From: Harmothoe impar
Lineage: Eukaryota > Annelida > Polychaeta > Phyllodocida > Polynoidae
Assembly: GCA_947462335.1 (NCBI GenBank)
Contig: OX381721.1
Coordinates: 8,308,001 to 8,372,000, forward strand
Length of the DNA stretch: 64,000 nucleotides
Direction: 5' to 3'
A program made the translations under genes and the position numbers. Shown here piece by piece: positions 59,243 through 64,000 of this stretch. The first letter of the stretch is position 1; each line of letters opens with the position of its first letter. The notes below the pieces were generated by a model. The model was not told where the DNA came from. It was given only the letters and a program-made list of their open reading frames with translations, and did no database searches.

Positions 59243-60975
59243 TTCCTGCATATGGCCGGTGACACCGTATTTTGACGTTCGCTAAATAAAACAACTGATC
59301 TACAGGTTGTCAACTGATCCAGATCCAACATCATGTATCTTAATAGCAACTTTCTGACGAGATCACCTTTCTTACTATTATCATCATTAATCTGAATAGG
59401 CCCACGTAAGAAATATACCCAACTGGAGAGGTGCTTCTAGAGGCATGTGAAAGGGATCTGAATGTGCACAGTGGGGATTTGTATCTGGGTTGATAACATT
59501 ATCAAGTCATGTCACATTGGACCATCATCCTTTCAAATAATACAATACACATACTCAGAGAACAGTCTAAGGGCCCGTGGAGTAGACTTGAACAGGATTC
59601 TCTGCCAACATAATTTTTTACACCCACTCCCGCTGGGCTATACGAATATACCATAATAAATAAAGAGTCATAAATCAATTTTTCCTTTGAGAAAAATCCC
59701 CAGCAGGCAGTAGTAAGTCTATTTACAAATTGAATAATTTGCCTTCCCTCGTGTATACCCCACCTCGTGCGACAATAGCAGGCACTGGAGCGAGGGACAT
59801 TCATCACAATTTCCAAATAGCCTCACAGCATGGCGCATTGTATCGATTTTGTACTCATATGAATAAACAGTATGAATGAGCTTTGAGCAGGGAAAATGAC
59901 AGAAAAAATGGTTTATACCAATGAAAAGGAAGCACGTGTATTGGGAGGCTGGGTCGGTTAGTTCATTGAAAATCCACCAGGTGGCACGACCTTACTGTCT
60001 ACTTCACTGTGGAGTAGGAATGAACCAGTCTAAGTCAAAGTATACCTGGTATCTATTATTCTACAGGTTCATCTGCATTTATTGCTTTATTCCCCATTTC
60101 TTCTCAAACGTTTAATTTCATAAATCTGGTATGATAGCTAGCTTTTTTGACAAAGAGAAAGTAATTAAAGAGAGTTGCGACAGATGCTAATGTTTAGTCT
60201 GTAGTTTTTGAGTGAAAGTCTGTCCACATCACAGAAGAAGGCAATTATTAGAGTTGACTATTATATCAATCTTTTTGTGCCGATTTATTTGCACATATAG
60301 TTGACAATATTTTTTTAGACAACCCACTCCCCATAGAGTATCCTCTGGTATTTAAGTTGTACGTGTAAGGTGCGGAACTCCCTATCCGTTTTACAGTTGT
60401 CAGATAATCACGAAATACCTCTTTGTACTGTGAATTTTGAAAAGTTCAGTTGGCCCTATTGGGCTATAAAATACCCCTGTGGCCCAAAAAGTGGCCTTAA
60501 TTATGGAGCCCCCCGACGGACTTGAGATGTGATCCTTTCCCGCCAAATAGTTTCCATAAAATACAGGACCCCCCGACCCCCACCCCCTCCTCCCAGTCGA
60601 TGCTGTCCAGGCATCACACATACCGATGAACTGAGGATCCAACATCACCTACATTAATTATAAAGGTGAGGCCTTGGCAAATCTACGTTGAGGGGTGAGC
60701 AGGAGGACATGGTGCTCATAACGACGATGCACTGGAGGAGAATGAAGGCACTAGGTTGGGGCCGTGTAAACATCTTCCAGGGTGTCACACGGAGAAAGTA
60801 GAGAGGCCTGCAGAGGGCTGACTTCATGACCTCCTACCCTCCCCCCCTCCACCCCCCACACACACCTCCAACAGCCACAGGACATGGACCTGGAGAGGTT
60901 CTTATAATAAACTATCTAGTAGTGTGACAGAAGAGTAGATCCATAAGCAGGATGATAATTTATAATTAGTATCAT
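59243..60975. other. non-coding DNA
   Basis: A perfect CTCF-like motif at 59974 and nothing else recognised. The C-run shortly before this block (58882-58902, 21 C) is the longest mono-C tract in the window. Confidence 0.45.
59974..59987 (+). promoter_or_regulatory. CTCF-like motif
   Basis: CCACCAGGTGGCAC fits CCASYAGRKGGCRS at all 14 positions. It is in unique sequence, on the plus strand, about 1.5 kb from the candidate first exon at 61.5 kb. Confidence 0.4.
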
Positions 60976-61110
60976 CTAACCCTTTAAAGTCAGCATTGCA
61001 CGCTGTATACATTCGTGCAGTCCTGCATGGTGAGTAACGCGGTGGTATTGCACCAATGCTGGCACTGCATTACTCTCTGGCACTGTATCACTGCATTATC
61101 AAGACAAATA
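60976..61110. mobile_element. TTAA-palindrome MITE, 5' part
   Basis: CTAACCCTTTAAAGTCAGC is a clear left terminus. The core is GCAGTCCTGCATGGTGAGTAA (split) and ACTGCATTACTCTCTGGCAC. The right end is missing or unrecognisable. Confidence 0.55.
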
Positions 61111-61468
61111 TCTACATGGACAGATATACACAAAAATGGATCTGAGCAGAACCGAATATACCAGAATTGAAGACCAAAAGTCATAGAAACTATTTACAGC
61201 TATAAAAAGTAAGCAGGGGTCCACTGCAGCATCAACTGGTTTTTTTTGTTAATATTGATACAACATGTGCATTCTTTGGCATTGGCAAATAACTATCAAA
61301 ACTGATCGTTGACATCTGAAAGAGAGAGTCCAGCTGAAACACATACAGACACCTTTCATGTGTATATGATGGTGTATCTACACCCTAAGTGGGGTTAGCG
61401 ATGGCAGGGGTTAATCCTCAAGGCACTGAGCATAACCCATGTTAAATATGGTTTTGACCTTGACCTAC
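61111..61468. other. non-coding DNA, possibly the first intron
   Basis: No repeats recognised. If the exon at 61469 is real this is the beginning of its downstream intron on the minus strand. TGACCT/AGGTCA-like half-sites recur at 61455-61500, partly inside the exon. Confidence 0.35.
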
Positions 61469-61574
61469 CTGGTTCATTGTTGTTTGACCTTGCTCCGTCC
61501 TTGACCCTGATGTCCGTGTCCTTGACCTCCTTTTTGATGGAGGTTGACGCCGAGCCGGTCATCGGAGGTTCCAT
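61469..61574 (-). CDS. candidate first coding exon, regulatory-type protein
   Basis: On the minus strand CCCCTCTACATTTTCAG is a strong 3' splice site at 61599; the exon then has 24 nt of 5'UTR (with in-frame TAGs) before the ATG at 61574. Thirty-five codons follow: MEPPMTGSASTSIKKEVKDT, then DIRVKDGARSNNNEP, plus one base of the next codon, to CCAG|GTAGGT, a near-consensus donor (phase 1). IKKEV resembles a sumoylation site (psi-K-x-E type), and low-complexity Ser/Asn-rich N-termini are common in transcription factors; no family can be named. The non-coding start of the exon and the intron before it imply an upstream untranslated exon to the right. Further exons should lie to the left; 35118-35266 is one compatible candidate. 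An alternative is chance alignment of splice sites. Confidence 0.42.
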
Positions 61575-61663
61575 ACTTCTACAGCTAAATCATCTCATCT
61601 GAAAATGTAGAGGGGCATGGTTACTTTAATGCATTGCAGGGGTTAACTCACTCCCTAGCTTAG

Positions 61664-61906
61664 GCCAAAAAAAGAGGTTTGTTTCAGGTATTAAACATGG
61701 CAAGAAAATTTAGGGTCGGTAGGTCGGATTTATTTTTTAAAACATTTTTTTAACATTAAAGTACTAGTCAGCCAGTCAGAAGACCCTAAAATTGGCCAAA
61801 AAAGGGTAAAAATACAAAGATTTCTTCAAAATTGCATATAAAACGAAGGGTCGGCCCTGTTTTGATAGGGTCGGTCGGGTGACCTGAAGCAAACCTTTTT
61901 TTTGGC
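61664..61906. mobile_element. GCCAAAAAAA-type MITE (243 bp)
   Basis: GCCAAAAAAAGAGGTTTGTT and TTTGGC-ended right arm are inverted over about 26 bp (with TTCAGGT at the inner end), followed inward on each side by GGGTCGG-rich sequence (AGGGTCGGTAGGTCGG at the left, GGGTCGGTCGGGTGACC at the right). No coding frame and no certain target duplication. It lies just upstream of the candidate first exon. Confidence 0.65.
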
Positions 61907-63235
61907 ATTATTAATGTGAAATACATGGTATGAATTACTTTTACCAAAGGAAACATTTCCCTAATGCTGGATATGGAAAATACCAACGGTTCTTATATGA
62001 TATTATAATTATATTACCACTCATAAAAGATGCACTAGCTCTAAATGGGTGGTATCTTATCGAGACCACCGCGCTTTCCACAACAAACTAGAGGAAGTAG
62101 TGCCAGATATTAGTGTTATGGTATATGGTTACAATACAATTTTCCCACGATATATAACGTGTGGGTCAATGGGCTATCTTGTTTCCTAATCAGGGTACAA
62201 TGCTCAAACGTTGGAAAACGCATGGCAATGTGCCAAATATATTGTAATCAATGTAATTCAAATGTGAGAAAAAACGCTTCCTCTGATAATTAAATCGTAT
62301 ATGATGATAAATATGAATTACTGGAGTACATTGCAAAAAAGCGAGACACATAATTATTATCATAATTAAAGTAACATATTTAACTCCGGAAACACAAAAA
62401 TGGAAGTTTGTGTCGCACATGTTGCCACCCCCCCCCCCCCCTACACCAAGGATGGTCCCGGTGCAGTGGGGCTCACGGAGACGCCCAGTCATACCACAGT
62501 CAAACACCAATCTCTGCATTTTCCACTCCACCACTCAAGGCTGCTTTCTGCCCCCCCCCCCCCCCTCCCCAAATAATCATATTTCTCGGCATAGCCAGGA
62601 TGCAGGGTGGGGACGGGTGTGGTGAGGGTGTTACATGTAGTACGGGTGTGGTAAGGCCGGTGGTAAAGTTGCTTATTATATGAGTCTATTTTTTTTTAGA
62701 TTTATAGGGCAGATGGACTGCCTTCTCCCCTCATTATGGAACCCTCTTGGAATCCCAGCTTTAGGTCATCCTTCTGACCATTGCCTTTTGGCTGCTTGTT
62801 TAATATGGACAATTGTAGTAAATTGGAATAATCATAATTATGGACTTGGTCATTTACCCACGTGTTGCAGTCTTTAAATGGATAACCTGTTTTATATATT
62901 CGGTATTCAAAAATGTCCTGGGGACCTCCCTGTAGGGTATGCGGTTCATCACTTGTTACACCCAGAATCGCCGACAACAAAATGTCAGGTTCCTTCCGTT
63001 CATTGCCTGATCTATTATATTAACATTATTTCAAATTGTCAGTAGACGATAAGATATGAGTGGACGATCAGAGAGAGGGACTGGGGCAAGTCCAGTCTAC
63101 CCTACCCCCCCCCCCCCATCCCCCAGCCTACCACCCATATTCAGAAGGCACCCAGTGCACTGACCATGAAATCAGTCACACAAGTCGGCAGAGAAGGCGG
63201 CCTTTTTCTGCCCAAACTGGCCATTGCCATCCCTA
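61907..63235. other. non-coding DNA
   Basis: Mono-C tracts at 62428-62441, 62551-62565 and 63105-63117. Otherwise AT-rich and unremarkable. If the 61.5 kb exon is real, its promoter should be here or further right; no CpG island is evident. Confidence 0.45.
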
Positions 63236-63467
63236 TAGCACTCTAAGGACAGCATAAGGCTTTAATGCATTATGGCATTGTGTCCTCATGTTCCATGAGC
63301 ATGTAACTCGCCAATGATGCAACATGCTATCTATGCGGTGATACACTCACCAAGGACTGGCATGATGCACCAATGTAGCATCTGCGAGTTACTCGCTGGC
63401 CCTGCATTGGTGGATTACGATGGACATGCACGTCGGTCGAGTCATAATCCTGTCCTTAAAGGGTTAA
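63236..63467. mobile_element. TTAA-palindrome MITE (about 232 bp)
   Basis: The right terminus TCCTGTCCTTAAAGGGTTAA is nearly ideal; the left CTCTAAGGACAGCATAAGG has lost its TTAA. Unit 1 has GCATGTAACTCGCC. Unit 2 has TGATGCACCAATGTAGC, TGCGAGTTACTCGCTGG and CCTGCATTGGTGGATTA. Confidence 0.65.
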
Positions 63468-64000
63468 GCACTACTATGTTGGGTGGCACAGGCATGCTCT
63501 ATGGAGCAGACTCTCTGTATTGGCTTATAACACACAACTGGTAATCGGCTGGTGCTGCCTGGTCGCCCTCAGCACGTGGGGTCAAAGGTCATCAACACTC
63601 CACCTCAGATACAGGGAGGCACCACCCCAGTTCTAAGACGTGCCTTCTGTGGATTTATACTTCCCTAATGCATAAGTTTACTTTATTCTGTTTTGTATGG
63701 GTCTACTCTAAGGGATACTAAGGTCCTGATGCAGCTTTATCACACGGTTGCATCTTATTGACAACTTTGTTTAGCTTTCTGAGCAGCAATGAGGTGTCAG
63801 TAATCTTACGACCAATGTAAATGGCTATTTAGTGTACATCACATAATATGCGAATATCGTCTCTAATCATGTGAGTGTCCATAGATATCTATGTTATATA
63901 AGTGCGACCAAATGCTTCCTTTTTGTTTTGATGTATATGCCTGTCATTGGCATAAACAATGAACCTCTTCGCATCTCTCTAGTATACGTGATAGCATTGC
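63468..64000. other. non-coding DNA, right end
   Basis: Nothing recognised. Confidence 0.5.

Noticed and set aside
1..64000. CRISPR arrays, bacterial operons, phage genes
   Set aside because: No spaced identical repeats of CRISPR type, no ribosome-binding-site-led gene strings; all repeats are transposon-like or minisatellite and the sequence is eukaryotic in character.
1..64000. Autonomous retroelements, endogenous viral copies or transposase genes
   Set aside because: No reverse transcriptase, integrase, capsid or DDE-type motif was seen in any frame; all mobile elements found are short and non-coding.

Overview
The window reads as non-coding animal nuclear DNA. It has moderate GC, no long open frames (none of about 130 codons or more looks like a known protein), eukaryotic-style splice-site sequences, a Pol III-type tRNA gene, many short inverted-repeat transposons (MITEs), 16 mono-G or mono-C tracts of 10 bases or more, and CpG-rich patches. 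The TE types and lack of operon-like gene packing suggest a marine invertebrate; I cannot name the species from sequence alone.

Only one gene is firm: a tRNA-Lys(CTT) on the minus strand at 54961-55033. Protein-coding evidence is limited to isolated candidate exons. The best is a minus-strand first coding exon at 61469-61574, with a 3' splice site and 5'UTR before its ATG and a good donor after it. A minus-strand candidate terminal exon lies at 35118-35266 and its reading phase is compatible with the first, so the window may be mostly introns and regulatory DNA of one minus-strand gene. Weaker plus-strand candidates lie at 20053-20096, 26531-26615, 32980-33093 and 44287-44456.

The strongest structure is repetitive. 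One dispersed family occurs at about 15 places from 8.9 kb to 63.5 kb. It is bounded by TTAA, has termini CCCTTTAAGG / CCTTAAAGGG, and carries internal 60-70 bp palindromes centred on GGCGAGTTACTCGCC. Two copies sit between TTAA-bounded direct repeats of 49 and 25 bp. Other elements are a GTGTCGATTTTTA-rich pair with 6-bp target duplications (25.6 and 48.7 kb), a 624-bp element with perfect 36-bp termini and a perfect CTCF-like motif (12.1 kb), Tigger-like, mariner-like, AACGTT-type, GTACCCCC-type and GCCAAAAAAA-type elements, and two large hairpins (47.7 and 50.3 kb).

Promoter-like CpG-rich patches lie near 19.3-20.0, 26.4-26.6, 32.8, 37.8, 42.0 and 47.8-48.2 kb. A five-copy AGGTCA array at about 30-bp spacing (5.8 kb) and CTCF-type motifs fit a regulatory landscape around a developmental gene, but this is inference.
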